Source of the DNA: Pelagicoccus mobilis | Lineage (GTDB): Bacteria > Verrucomicrobiota > Verrucomicrobiia > Opitutales > Opitutaceae | Length of the DNA: 33,608 nt | Reading direction: 5' to 3' | Assembly: GCF_016595505.1 (NCBI RefSeq) | Contig: NZ_JAENIL010000062.1 | Location: 1 to 33,608, forward strand | Shown: piece by piece, positions 1-9,095 of the stretch | How positions within the stretch are numbered: the stretch's first letter is position 1 | Layout: each line of letters starts with the position of its first letter | Made by a program: the position numbers and the translations under genes | Notes under the pieces: model-generated | The model's database searches: none | What the model saw: the letters and a program-made list of their open reading frames with translations, nothing else | What the model was told of the DNA's origin: nothing

Positions 1-13
1 AACAATAGCCGGC

Positions 14-35
14 AATCGCGTGACAAGCACGCTCC
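14..35 (-). repeat. REP-like 22-bp repeat, left copy
   Basis: This 22-bp sequence is the exact reverse complement of 33570-33591 at the other end of the window. Read on the minus strand it begins GGAGCGTGCTTGTCACGCGA. It contains a small imperfect hairpin: stem GCGTG/CACGC with a CTTGT loop. The layout (GGGAGC, short stem, CTTG, complementary stem, CGA) resembles Pseudomonas REP elements. It lies just beyond the stop codon of the regulator gene that ends at 55. No RAYT transposase gene is visible, so the REP assignment is inference. Confidence 0.7.
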
Positions 36-54
36 TACAAATATTGGAAAGTCT

Positions 55-735
55 CTATTCTGAGGATGGCTTCGTGATGGGTAGGATTCCGGTCATGAAG
101 CCTTTGGCGACTGCGGCTGGCGCGTTGAGGGCGTCTAGTTTGTCGTATATGTTTCTGACGTGGTAGGCGACTGTTGTCGTTGAGATCTCAAGTTTTTCGG
201 CGATTTCCTTTTTTGAGAATCCTTCCCCTAATAGGCTGAGGGTTTCTACTTCCCGAGCGGAGAGGGTCTTGGATGTGGGCTCGCTATTGGGTTGAAGCAT
301 CTTGACTTTGCTTAGGATGAAATTGGCGATTTGAGGATCTAGTGACGCACCGCCATCGATCACTGTTTGTATGCCGTCGACGATATCGCGAAATCTCGCC
401 GACTTTAGGAGGTAGCCCGACGCTCCAAGGTTTATCGCTTTTAGAATGTCTTCTTCGGCGTTGGACTGGCTTAGAACGATGATCTTTAGTTCGGGGGCGT
501 ACTCTTTGAACCAAGGGATTGACTCGAGCCCTGTCATGCCGGGAAGGTTTAGGTCAAGTAACAGGATTTCGGGTACATCTTTAGCAGCGGCGTATTGGAT
601 GTCGCGTAGGGCAAACTCAGCCGTTCCGTATTGGCTTTGCAACGTCATGTTTTCTCGTCGGCGGAGTGAACGCTCAAGGGCTTGGCGGTACCCGGCGTGA
701 TCCTCGACCATCATGATTCGTATTGTTTCTCTCAT
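55..735 (-). CDS. NarL/LuxR-family response regulator (system 1)
   Basis: This is a cytoplasmic DNA-binding response regulator of 226 residues, the normal length for the NarL/FixJ class. The N-terminal receiver domain (about 5-125) shows the acidic pair in MMVEDH, the phospho-acceptor D61 in LLLDLNLPGMTG, the conserved T/S region IIVLSQS and the lysine in GYLLKSA. A LuxR-type helix-turn-helix follows (about 155-215, TLSAREVETLSLL through KKEIAEKLEISTTTVAYHV). Its start codon overlaps the stop of the upstream kinase in an ATGA arrangement, so the two are translationally coupled and form a cognate pair. It is a close paralogue of the regulator at 16226-16891, with the same domain order and the same D61. 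Target promoters are unknown; the TonB/fucosidase operon that starts divergently from its kinase is the obvious candidate (inference). Confidence 0.95.
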   Translation of the reverse strand: MRETIRIMMVEDHAGYRQALERSLRRRENMTLQSQYGTAEFALRDIQYAAAKDVPEILLLDLNLPGMTGLESIPWFKEYAPELKIIVLSQSNAEEDILKAINLGASGYLLKSARFRDIVDGIQTVIDGGASLDPQIANFILSKVKMLQPNSEPTSKTLSAREVETLSLLGEGFSKKEIAEKLEISTTTVAYHVRNIYDKLDALNAPAAVAKGFMTGILPITKPSSE

Positions 736-2708
736 CCTAGAAATCCGAACCTTTGGTTTTTGAGGGTAAGCTCTATGAGTGTGCCGCCATCAGCGGTATG
801 CTCGGTTTTTATTTTTGCTTTCATGAGTCGAGCTCTTCGTTTGAGGGAAGGCGGTGTCGGGTTGCCGTTGGATTTGGCAACTCCTTTTCCGTTGTCGCTA
901 ACGGTGAGTTGGGTGGTGTGAGCGTTGGCTTCGATACGGGTCGAAACCTCGGTGGATTCGGAGTGGCGCAGAATATTGGTCAGGCACTCCTTGTAGAAAA
1001 GAAAGAGGTCGATCCGTTTTTGCGCTTTAAGTTCGCGGAGGAATGCTCGGCCCTTGATTTCGATTTCGTAGTGGTGGTGATCTGCGAGCATGCGTTTAGA
1101 CAGGGACTTTATATCCTCGACGAGATCTTCGCAAATGCCTTTGGCCTCTAGGATGTTTACGCAGTGTCGTGCCGCGGTCCCGCTTCTGTCGGTGAACTCG
1201 CGAATCAGTTGGAGCGACTCAATCAGTTCTTCCCGTGAATCCAGGGAATCCATGGCAAAGTCGCTGTACAGTCCGATGGTGTGCAGGTCTGCTCCGAGCT
1301 CGTCATGCAGATCCGCGGCGATACGTTCCCGAATCCGAGAGGCTTGGCGTATTCGGAAATAGCGGCCGAGCAGGACGGTGATGAACATCCCCATCGTGAG
1401 CAGGATCGCGATCATGAACATGCGTTCTAACCACTTCGTTTGCCTGGCGTAGCGAAGGGTCAGTTCCGCGACGACTAGCGGTCGCTCTATTTCTAGTTCC
1501 TGGCGAATGGCCAACTCGTTGAGCCAATCTTTGATCGGCAAGATCTTTCCAAAGAAGTTGTTTCCGTCTGTTAGGGCAGAAAGGGGGCGTGGGGATCGGC
1601 TTGGGGGCGTTGCCGTTACGTTCGCTTCGAACGCTACGTTTTTCCCGTTCGAGAACAGTTCGATTTCAGAAAAGCCGATACGGGAGTTCTCCACGCTGGG
1701 ATTGAGGAGGGGGGAGGGGGCTATTTCTTCGATCCTAATGTAGCGGCACGCGATTTCCTGTATCCGCCACATCATGATAGGGCCAGAATCGAAGAGCTCT
1801 TCACGGTGGTGGACTAGAAGGTCGCGGGCGTCTGAAAAATCGGCTTGGGAGGAACCTTTGATTCGAATGCTATTTGGGAATCCTAGATCGCCCTTGAATG
1901 CTTGCGGGACAGTGTCGCCCTGCTCAACTGCGTGTAAATGGATTCTTGATACGGGATAGATCTTTCCTAGATCGATGGTCAATTTGGGTCTCTCGCCGGT
2001 TCTGCTCAGGTAGGCGGTGCTTTGCTTCCCTGTTGTAGAATTCATGAGGTAGGGGGTGTGTCCATCTACGAGGAATCGTTTGTCCCACGCGTTTGCCCAA
2101 CCGGACGCGTTTGTCGAAGCTTTGACAGGTCTACGGAGGGCAACGTTTTCCGCCCCGCTGAAAATCAGCATTTCCGATAGTAGTAGAGCCTTGGATCCGG
2201 AATGCGCTCTAGTACCGAGTTCTGTCGCTTCGAGTCGTACCCAGGAAGCTTGTACTTCGGGTATAGGAATAACGAGGGGCGCGATTCTGTTGGAAGAGTC
2301 GCTGGGGGAGCTGTAGTTGGCTATCTCGATCCCGTTTTCATTGTCTTTGTTTCCCGCGAGAACACGGAATCGTTTTGGGAATGCGTCTGCTTGAAAGCCT
2401 TCGTTGGTATCTCGCCTGATGGTTGGAACGATGATGATCTGATCGATTGGGTAGGGTTGCCCGAGGTCGACTTCTACCCAAGCCTCGCTGTGATTGGGTT
2501 GGGAGTGATAGCCCATGGCTCCAATGCCTCCCCGCAGGCTGTAGCTGGCCAAATCCTCGAGGCGCGAATCAATTTCTTCGAGGCGTTCCTCTAGCTGGGA
2601 GAGGGACATCGAGCTGATTTCACTCTGGGTGGCGCTCGCGAGAATCCATTGTGGAGACATCGATAGAATCCATAGGGCGAGTACGCGAACGATGGGGTGT
2701 TTCGTCAT
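732..2708 (-). CDS. Hybrid-sensor histidine kinase with periplasmic discoidin-like domains (system 1)
   Basis: This is a membrane sensor kinase of 658 residues. A signal peptide (about 1-26) is followed by a short charged coiled-coil stretch (about 33-58). Two F5/8 type C (galactose-binding-like) modules come next: about 60-190, with WVEVDLGQPYPIDQIIIVP, and about 190-355, with LTIDLGKIYPVSRIHLHAV and the terminal SEIELFSNG. One transmembrane helix lies at about 430-449. The HisKA_3 dimerisation domain carries phospho-acceptor H468 in AADLHDELG. The HATPase_c domain shows the N-box FYKECLTNILRH and the G-box TVSDNGKGV. Discoidin folds commonly bind carbohydrate, so glycan sensing is likely but inferred. 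The gene overlaps the downstream regulator by 4 bp and is transcribed away from the TonB receptor. The kinase at 16900-18897 has the same architecture throughout. There is no receiver domain, so it is an ordinary kinase and not a one-protein hybrid system. Confidence 0.93.
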   Translation of the reverse strand: MTKHPIVRVLALWILSMSPQWILASATQSEISSMSLSQLEERLEEIDSRLEDLASYSLRGGIGAMGYHSQPNHSEAWVEVDLGQPYPIDQIIIVPTIRRDTNEGFQADAFPKRFRVLAGNKDNENGIEIANYSSPSDSSNRIAPLVIPIPEVQASWVRLEATELGTRAHSGSKALLLSEMLIFSGAENVALRRPVKASTNASGWANAWDKRFLVDGHTPYLMNSTTGKQSTAYLSRTGERPKLTIDLGKIYPVSRIHLHAVEQGDTVPQAFKGDLGFPNSIRIKGSSQADFSDARDLLVHHREELFDSGPIMMWRIQEIACRYIRIEEIAPSPLLNPSVENSRIGFSEIELFSNGKNVAFEANVTATPPSRSPRPLSALTDGNNFFGKILPIKDWLNELAIRQELEIERPLVVAELTLRYARQTKWLERMFMIAILLTMGMFITVLLGRYFRIRQASRIRERIAADLHDELGADLHTIGLYSDFAMDSLDSREELIESLQLIREFTDRSGTAARHCVNILEAKGICEDLVEDIKSLSKRMLADHHHYEIEIKGRAFLRELKAQKRIDLFLFYKECLTNILRHSESTEVSTRIEANAHTTQLTVSDNGKGVAKSNGNPTPPSLKRRARLMKAKIKTEHTADGGTLIELTLKNQRFGFLG

Positions 2709-2938
2709 TGAGAATAAGTGCGAGGGAAGTTACACAATAGGTGGAACTTTTGTCAGTTATTAACGCAAAAGAACCTTTTTTTGCATACTATCAATTTGAA
2801 CGGGGCGGGGGTGGTCGGATGTTGGTAGGGTATATCGAAGTCCTAGCAATGGATTGAATACCCCAACACCCCATTTCGAGAGCCAGAGCAATATGTCTCT
2901 TAGGCTTACCCACGGTGCCAAAAAACTCGAATAAACAA
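2709..2938. promoter_or_regulatory. Divergent intergenic region between sensor kinase 1 and the TonB receptor operon
   Basis: This 230-bp region holds the promoters of two divergent units. For the plus-strand operon a weak sigma70-like candidate is TTAACG (2760-2765), an 18-bp spacer and CATACT (2784-2789), each matching four of six consensus bases. The spacer contains a perfect 6-bp inverted repeat, GCAAAA (2765-2770) and TTTTGC (2779-2784), placed where a regulator could act. No convincing Shine-Dalgarno sequence precedes the receptor. The assignment is pattern-based and weak. Confidence 0.3.
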
Positions 2939-5836
2939 ATGAACATACAAATACCCTACCACAAAAATGCAGTGAGGCTGTGCGCCTCGTTTTCGGCGTT
3001 GACCCTCTCAGCGGGAGTCTGTGCGCAGCAGTCATCTGAGCAGCCGGATGAGATCTTTGAACTTTCGCCTTTCGAGGTGACCGCCGGCGAGGAAGGTACC
3101 TATAAGGTATCCGACACTCTGGCGGGGAGTCGATTGCGCTCTGAGATGAAGGATATAGGAGCGTCAATCACCCATTTGACCTCAGACTTTTTAGATGACA
3201 TTGGCGCCTCGGATCTAAGTGAGATGCTTGCGTATTTGCCAAGCGCGGAGCAGGAGACTTCATCCATTAACGAGACCGACTTTGCCGGAGTATTCCGCGC
3301 CCAGCGATTTCGCATCCGTGGTTTGTTCTCCGAGTCCATCGCTCGGAACTATCATGCGGGCGCGGTAGGTGAGTACATGCCTCCTGCGGATTCGTACAAT
3401 GTCGGGCGTACGACCCTCTCAGCGGGTGCGAATTCGATTTTGTTCGGTTCTGCCAATCCTGCCGGGTTGATCAATACCCAGACTGTAAAGCCCATCTTGG
3501 GGGAAGATTCTCATAAGCTGGTCCATCGCACTGACAACTATGGCACGATGCGCTTCGAGTACCATGGAAACTTTTCACTGATAGAGGATAAGCTAGCGGT
3601 ACGTTTCGATTTGCTGGAAGAGGATCGGGAGCTGTATCTGGATCCGCAGTGGAAAGACCAGACTCGTATGTATGGCGCTTTGAAGTGGAAGGCGTCGGAA
3701 AAGACTACGCTCAATGCTAATTTCGAGTGGATGGATTTCGCCCGTAATGCACCTGTCTCAACTATCTACAAGGATCGATCCGATCTTTGGAGGGCCAATG
3801 GAATGGCGACAGTCGAGATCGATGGTAAGGCAAATCCCACAGACGCAGCGCTCGGCATTCGCAGCTACGGAAATCCGAATCGGATCAATGCAATCCTAGG
3901 TTCTTCGGATTCGGGCGTGCCTGTATCGCAAAATTGGAAACACCATGCGGTTGGTAATGACTCGCGTTGGTCCGTAGCCAATCGAGCAGGGATATCGAAT
4001 CTGGATCTTTACGACCCTGCGACGAACTTGGGCGCGGACTGGAGAATTGACGATCGTTCCGCGTGGATCGGCGACATTAGCTTAGAACATCGCTTTACCG
4101 AGAACCTGTATGGGCAACTCTCATACTTCGCCTTTGAACACGAAAAGGATGTGTTCGTTGGAATGGGGAGTAATCTCTTCGTTGATGCGAGTTCCAACAT
4201 CCCAGGATACGGAGACAACCCCAATGCCGGCAGGTACTACATCGATAGCGGTCGCATGCGTTTGCAAGAGTTTGAGTACGATGCTTCGAATCTGCGGGCG
4301 ACTCTTTCCTACGATCTGGATTTGGAAGACAGTCCAGAATGGATCGGACGCAGTCAATTCGCATTGATGGCAGAAAAGAATGTCGGTCATCGTTTTACTA
4401 ATCGTAATGATCTTATGAATACGGACCCGGATACCATGCTCAATGGAAATCCGTTGAATGCGAACAATCGGATTCGCCCCATCTACTACGTTAATCTAGA
4501 CGGATCGCCTTCGGCGGTTGCAGGACAACCGAGTGACGTTAGGCATTTGCAGCCTTACCTGGCTAGCAACGGTTTGCCTGGTGCGGAATGGGTGCCTACT
4601 ATGGCGGGGCTCAATATCGAGACGAAGCAAAACGCTTACCTTGCGGCAGCGCAGAGTTTCTGGTTCGACGATCGCTTGGTTACGACCTTGGGGTACCGTA
4701 TCGACGAGCAGGACGTATACGATATCAGCTCTGGTTGGACGAAGGATGAACGGGGGTACTTCACTCGTTATCAAGATATTGAGGTGGAGCGGACCGAGAA
4801 CGCTGGCGTATCAGACGTTTCCGAGGACAGTTATTCATTAGGCGCTGTGTACCATCTCATTCGTGGACAAGGAGCCTTGGATCTTTTCTCGCTTACCTTC
4901 AATACCTCGACTAACTTCGCTCCTTCTACCGCCCAGAGAAACTATCAGGGGGAGACCGTGGAATATTCACAGGGCGAGACTGAGGATATTGGAATCAAAG
5001 CGGAGCTCTACAACGGGAAGCTGGACTTCCGCTTGAGCTACTACCAGAGCTCGCAAAAGAGCGCTCGCCAGTCAGGATCGAATAATTCGTTCATAAATGC
5101 GGCTTACGATCAGATTTGGTCAGCTCTGGCTGTTGAAGTGGATCCGAGCTTTCTTGATAACGAACTAGGGCAGGTGAGCGATACCTTCGATATCGATTCG
5201 AAAGGAATCGAGCTTGTACTGAACGCTCGACCGATTGATGGGCTGCGCGTACGATCCACTCTCAGCTATAACGACGCGACCAACTCCAACGTGAACCCTT
5301 CTTCTCGGATGTATCGAGCTGAGAACGACCCTATGCTGAGATCGCAATACGGGGACATCGACGTAAGCGGTAGCGAAACGGTAAGCGAACGCCTCGATCG
5401 CCTTGATGGAGACTTCGCGAGAGTCCTCGCCCAGGAAGGGCAAGCCCCCATCGAATTGCGTGATTGGAGATTCAGCCTCTTGGCTACCTACGATTTCCGA
5501 GAGGGAGCGATGAAGGGCTTCAATCTGGGGGGAAATCTGAATTACGCATCGAACGCGACCATTGGTTGGGCTCAGGATGAGAATGGACTTCTGGATGCGA
5601 ACCTTCCTTTTGAAGGCGATTCTCTTCTCTCAACTGGTTTAAACTTTGGATACAAAAAGAAATTCGACAACTTTGATTGGCGTATCCAGCTGAATGTACG
5701 AAACGTTTTGGATGACGATGATCCGATTGCTATCCGTGCGGACGAAGAGGTGAACACTGATAATCAACCTCTCAACACGATCTACAGAGCAGTCGAGCCA
5801 CGGAGCTTTATCCTGACGAATTCGTTCAGTTTCTAG
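2939..5836 (+). CDS. TonB-dependent outer-membrane receptor (SusC-like, verrucomicrobial type)
   Basis: This 965-residue outer-membrane receptor probably imports oligosaccharides using TonB energy. I chose the ATG at 2939 because it opens a normal signal peptide ending SAGVCA before QQSSEQPDE; an in-frame GTG at 2915 adds only eight polar residues. The mature N-terminus carries EIFELSPFEVTA, a TonB-box-like motif typical of Opitutales receptors. A plug domain follows (DTLAGSRLRSEMKDIGASI, through SMLAYLPSAE-like residues). A long beta-barrel ends in RSFILTNSFSF, with the C-terminal aromatic residue expected of outer-membrane barrels. No carboxypeptidase-like N-terminal domain and no SusD neighbour are present, which argues against Bacteroidota. 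It is the first gene of the 2939-14682 unit, followed by a strong stem-loop and then the fucosidase. The ligand is unknown; a fucosylated sulfated oligosaccharide is inferred from context. Confidence 0.93.
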   Translation: MNIQIPYHKNAVRLCASFSALTLSAGVCAQQSSEQPDEIFELSPFEVTAGEEGTYKVSDTLAGSRLRSEMKDIGASITHLTSDFLDDIGASDLSEMLAYLPSAEQETSSINETDFAGVFRAQRFRIRGLFSESIARNYHAGAVGEYMPPADSYNVGRTTLSAGANSILFGSANPAGLINTQTVKPILGEDSHKLVHRTDNYGTMRFEYHGNFSLIEDKLAVRFDLLEEDRELYLDPQWKDQTRMYGALKWKASEKTTLNANFEWMDFARNAPVSTIYKDRSDLWRANGMATVEIDGKANPTDAALGIRSYGNPNRINAILGSSDSGVPVSQNWKHHAVGNDSRWSVANRAGISNLDLYDPATNLGADWRIDDRSAWIGDISLEHRFTENLYGQLSYFAFEHEKDVFVGMGSNLFVDASSNIPGYGDNPNAGRYYIDSGRMRLQEFEYDASNLRATLSYDLDLEDSPEWIGRSQFALMAEKNVGHRFTNRNDLMNTDPDTMLNGNPLNANNRIRPIYYVNLDGSPSAVAGQPSDVRHLQPYLASNGLPGAEWVPTMAGLNIETKQNAYLAAAQSFWFDDRLVTTLGYRIDEQDVYDISSGWTKDERGYFTRYQDIEVERTENAGVSDVSEDSYSLGAVYHLIRGQGALDLFSLTFNTSTNFAPSTAQRNYQGETVEYSQGETEDIGIKAELYNGKLDFRLSYYQSSQKSARQSGSNNSFINAAYDQIWSALAVEVDPSFLDNELGQVSDTFDIDSKGIELVLNARPIDGLRVRSTLSYNDATNSNVNPSSRMYRAENDPMLRSQYGDIDVSGSETVSERLDRLDGDFARVLAQEGQAPIELRDWRFSLLATYDFREGAMKGFNLGGNLNYASNATIGWAQDENGLLDANLPFEGDSLLSTGLNFGYKKKFDNFDWRIQLNVRNVLDDDDPIAIRADEEVNTDNQPLNTIYRAVEPRSFILTNSFSF

Positions 5837-5845
5837 GCGAACATT

Positions 5846-5885
5846 ACTAACGGGGTTATCGGTTTCGAAGCCGATGACCCCTAGT
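5846..5885 (+). other. Intercistronic stem-loop after the TonB receptor
   Basis: GGGGTTATCGG (5852-5862) pairs with CCGATGACCCC (5871-5881) as an 11-bp stem with one G-U pair. The base is extended by ACTA/TAGT (5846-5849 with 5882-5885) across a 2-nt bulge. No U-run follows, so it is a poor intrinsic terminator. It more likely stabilises the 3' end of the receptor mRNA or attenuates transcription into the fucosidase gene. Confidence 0.6.
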
Positions 5886-5942
5886 AACCGGTGTCGAAAC
5901 CTTGATGCCGATTCTATATAACTCTCTTACAAATTACATTTG

Positions 5943-7409
5943 ATGAAACGAATGAAGTATCTGTTGTTGTTCTCTCTAATCGCCGCGCAGGGCTGTCTAG
6001 GCGGTGCAAGGCAGGTTTGGCCTACTTCCCACGTCGAGGAGTGGGAACAGATGAACGCTTCCAAGGCGGAAACGATGGAGTGGTTTAAGGACTCCAAATT
6101 CGGGATGTTCATCCATTGGGGGCTTTATTCGATCCCTGCTGGGGTTTGGGATGGCAAGAAGATCCACTCCATGCGTCGTCCACATGTGGCAGAGTGGATA
6201 CAGCACGCGGCGAAGATTTCCCGTGAGGAATACGCCCAGCTAGCGGAGGGCTTTAACCCGTTTCTCTTCGATGCGGATGAGATCGCCGGATTGGCGAAAC
6301 GCGCTGGAATGAAGTATCTGGTTGTCACGACAAAGCACCACGACGGATTTGCTCTCTATGATTCCAAGGTGAGCGACTTCGATGTGATGGATGCGTCGCC
6401 CTTTAAGCGTGATACAGTCCAAGAGCTTTACGATGCCTGCAAGCGCATCGGTCTCGATTTCGGCATTTATTATTCGCACAATATCGACTGGGCGGATGGT
6501 TCCGATGGCCGCGTGGCAGAGTACGAAGCGAAGGGATGGAAGACGGAGCACCGGACTCTTTCTTTTGGCGCGAACACGTGGGACCCAAGCCCGAACACAT
6601 TTCAAGAGTATCTGGAAAACAAGGCCTACCCGCAGGTGATCGAGCTGATGGAGAAGTTTCCCGATATGAAGTGCCTCTGGTACGATATGGCTTGGCGCAT
6701 GGATGCGGATCAGAGTTTCAATTTCTACAAGATCGTCTACGAGCGTCAGCCTCAGATCATCATTACTGAGCGTATTGGTAATGGTTTTGGCGACTACTCG
6801 ATCCCCGGTGATAACAAGATCCCTGAAAATCCGGACGAACTCGTTAAGCCTTGGGAGACTGTAGGCACCTTTAATAATTCTTGGGGATTCAACGGCTACG
6901 ATCAGGACTGGAAGTCACCGACAGAGATCCTCTTCTGGCTGATCGAGATCGTGTCCAAGGGGGGCAACTACATGTTGAACATCGGGCCGACCGCCCTCGG
7001 GGCAGTTCCGCAAGAGAGCGTCGACAATTTAGAAGCGGTAGGTGCCTGGATGGATGTGAATGGCGAGGCTTTGTATGGAACCACGAAATGGAGCACTACC
7101 AAGGAAGGCCCTACTTCCCTCGATATGGGCGGGACGAATGCACGTGAAGAACATGGCTTCCAAGCCGAGTTCACTGATAAAGATTTTTGGTTCACGCAAA
7201 AAGGTTCGGCTCTCTATGCTATCTCATTGGCTAAACCGAATGGAAAAGCGGAGGTGAAAGCGTTTGGGAGCAAGATTGGCAAGATCAAGTCTGTCGAGGT
7301 TCTCGGGCAGGGTTCCGTTCCTTTTTCTCAATCGTCCAATGGTCTGAAGGTGGAGCTTCCCAAAGGGTTCAATCCAGAACTTGGATACGCGATAAAAGTT
7401 GAACTTTGA
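5943..7409 (+). CDS. GH29 alpha-L-fucosidase (first copy)
   Basis: This exported enzyme of 488 residues should hydrolyse terminal alpha-L-fucose by the retaining mechanism of family GH29. GH29 hallmarks are FGMFIHWGLYSIPAG near the N-terminus, TTKHHDGFALYDS, and LWYDMAW, in which D248 (counted from ATG 5943) aligns with the family nucleophile. The stretch VSKGGNYMLNIGP closes the catalytic barrel, and a short beta-rich C-terminal domain follows. The ATG at 5943 is preferred to an in-frame TTG directly before it; ATG 5952 is also possible. The N-terminus MKRMKYLLLFSLIAAQGC could be a type I or a lipoprotein signal. It lies 106 bp after the receptor, behind a stem-loop, and 73 bp before a sulfatase. 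A second GH29 lies at 24229. Exact linkage specificity cannot be read from sequence. Confidence 0.95.
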   Translation: MKRMKYLLLFSLIAAQGCLGGARQVWPTSHVEEWEQMNASKAETMEWFKDSKFGMFIHWGLYSIPAGVWDGKKIHSMRRPHVAEWIQHAAKISREEYAQLAEGFNPFLFDADEIAGLAKRAGMKYLVVTTKHHDGFALYDSKVSDFDVMDASPFKRDTVQELYDACKRIGLDFGIYYSHNIDWADGSDGRVAEYEAKGWKTEHRTLSFGANTWDPSPNTFQEYLENKAYPQVIELMEKFPDMKCLWYDMAWRMDADQSFNFYKIVYERQPQIIITERIGNGFGDYSIPGDNKIPENPDELVKPWETVGTFNNSWGFNGYDQDWKSPTEILFWLIEIVSKGGNYMLNIGPTALGAVPQESVDNLEAVGAWMDVNGEALYGTTKWSTTKEGPTSLDMGGTNAREEHGFQAEFTDKDFWFTQKGSALYAISLAKPNGKAEVKAFGSKIGKIKSVEVLGQGSVPFSQSSNGLKVELPKGFNPELGYAIKVEL

Positions 7410-7416
7410 TACAGTT

Positions 7417-7465
7417 GTGAGGCGATATTCGTACGAAACATCGAATCTTGCGAGAGTCGCCTCAC
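7417..7465 (+). other. Intercistronic stem-loop after the first fucosidase
   Basis: GTGAGGCGA (7417-7425) and TCGCCTCAC (7457-7465) are perfect 9-bp complements. The loop holds a second small hairpin formed by ATTCG and CGAAT. No U-tract follows. It lies between the fucosidase stop and the sulfatase start and could act as an RNA-stability or processing element, like the stem-loop after the receptor. Confidence 0.5.
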
Positions 7466-7482
7466 TAACCTAGAAGAATTCG

Positions 7483-9009
7483 ATGATAACTCACTTTAAT
7501 GGAGTTGGCTGGAAGTGTTGTGTCGTTGTGATGCTGTTCGTTGCCAGTTGTATGGCTACCGCAGATACGCTGTCCGGTAGTCGTCCGAACATTATCTTGG
7601 TTTTAACAGATGACCAAGGAATGGGCGATCTGTCTTGTATGGGGAATGAGATTGTTCGCACTCCTCAGATAGATCGATTCTATGAGATGTCGACGCGCTT
7701 CACGGATTTTCAGGTGAGTCCCACGTGCGCTCCGACTCGCGCGGCGATGATGAGTGGACGCCGACCCTTCGAGGTGGGGATCACTCACACGATCCTGCAG
7801 CGTGAACGCATGGCTCTAGATGTGGTCACCTTTCCGCAGGCGCTTCAGAACTCCGGTTACCGAACCGGACTCTTTGGCAAGTGGCATCTAGGAGATGAAG
7901 ATGAATATCTTCCGCAAAACCGTGGCTTTGACGAGGTGCTCATGCATGGTGCTGGCGGGATCGGGCAGGAGCTTTACGGGGACTTTTTCGCTAATTCAGA
8001 AAATCCGTATTTCGACAATGTACTGCTGCACAATGACACAGTGGTGAAGACCCAAGGGTTTTGCACGGACCTGTTTTTCGATGCGGCTTTGGCTTGGATC
8101 AAAACGCAGGAAGACTCTGCTGATCCATATTTTGCATACATCTCGCTTAATGCTCCACATGGTCCGATGATCGCACCGGATGAGTACAAGAAGCGTTTTC
8201 TTGACCAAGGGTACGACGAATCCACTGCAGCCCGGTACGGCATGGTGGAGAACATCGACCACAACTTCGGGCGTTTGATGGAAACCTTGGGGGAGTGGGG
8301 CGCGTTGGAAGACACTTTGGTTATTTTCATGACGGACAATGGCATGAGTATGCGGCCAATCAAAAAAGATGGACGGAAGCTGCTGCCGTTTAATGCGGGA
8401 ATGAAGGGCAAGAAGAACTCGGCGTGGGAAGGGGGGACTCACGTGCCCTCATTCTGGTACTGGCAGGGCAGGTTTGAGGAGGGGGCCGATGTCGATGCTT
8501 TGACCGCCCACCTGGATCTATATCGAACTTTCTGTGAACTCGCAGGAGCGAGGATCCCTGATAGCAAGCTTCCTCCACTGGGACGCTCGTTGGTGCCTCT
8601 GTTGGAGAACTCGCAATCAGATTGGCCGGACCGAAAGCTCTTCGTTCACAAAGGTCGCTGGGATGATGATCGTTGGAATAAGCTAAGTAGGGAGGAGAAC
8701 AAATTTAACGGGGCTGCGGTACGCACCGAACGCTGGCGTCTCGTCTTTAATTTGGTCGAAGGGGAACGTACCGTGCAACTCTCCGATGTATCCAAAGATC
8801 CAGGAGAGAGTCGTGATGTTGCGGAGCAGTATCCTGAAGTTGTGGCAGAGCTGAGTTCTGCGTATGATCGTTGGTGGCGTTCAACCGAGTCATTGCTTGT
8901 TAACGAGGGGCTTCCGGCTGTCCCTCCCGAAGAGCAACCCCTGAATCTACGTTACGAAAAACAGCGGATTGAATTGGGTATCCCTGAGTGGAGCCCGGAC
9001 GGGATTTAG
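7483..9009 (+). CDS. Type I (S1) sulfatase, motif CAPTR
   Basis: This exported formylglycine-dependent sulfatase of 508 residues hydrolyses sulfate esters. After the signal peptide (MITHFNGVGWKCCVVVMLF; cleavage near ATA, or lipidation at VASC) come the metal-binding LTDDQGMGDL, the FGly site C82 in CAPTR, the catalytic GKWHLG, and the second metal motif FMTDNG. The length is normal for the family. Its N-terminal half closely resembles the sulfatase at 31618 (shared STRFTDF..VSPTC, GGIGQ/GGVGQ and GFCTD segments), but it lacks that protein's C-terminal extension. It sits between the fucosidase and the beta-helix genes, so it probably desulfates the same fucose-rich glycan. The sulfatase subfamily and the position of the removed sulfate are not determined. 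Confidence 0.94.
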   Translation: MITHFNGVGWKCCVVVMLFVASCMATADTLSGSRPNIILVLTDDQGMGDLSCMGNEIVRTPQIDRFYEMSTRFTDFQVSPTCAPTRAAMMSGRRPFEVGITHTILQRERMALDVVTFPQALQNSGYRTGLFGKWHLGDEDEYLPQNRGFDEVLMHGAGGIGQELYGDFFANSENPYFDNVLLHNDTVVKTQGFCTDLFFDAALAWIKTQEDSADPYFAYISLNAPHGPMIAPDEYKKRFLDQGYDESTAARYGMVENIDHNFGRLMETLGEWGALEDTLVIFMTDNGMSMRPIKKDGRKLLPFNAGMKGKKNSAWEGGTHVPSFWYWQGRFEEGADVDALTAHLDLYRTFCELAGARIPDSKLPPLGRSLVPLLENSQSDWPDRKLFVHKGRWDDDRWNKLSREENKFNGAAVRTERWRLVFNLVEGERTVQLSDVSKDPGESRDVAEQYPEVVAELSSAYDRWWRSTESLLVNEGLPAVPPEEQPLNLRYEKQRIELGIPEWSPDGI

Positions 9010-9095
9010 GGGGGATCGTTTGGTCGGCCATTGGCTCTGCGAGGTTCTGCCCTCTTGTTGTTGTTGGGAATTAAAAACTCACTTAGGTTGAACTT

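Noticed and set aside
2915-2938. GTG start for the TonB receptor
   Set aside because: It adds eight polar residues before a standard signal peptide that begins at ATG 2939.
5846-5885. Intrinsic terminator ending transcription after the receptor
   Set aside because: The stem is strong but no U-run follows and the next gene is codirectional, so I kept it only as an intercistronic stem-loop.
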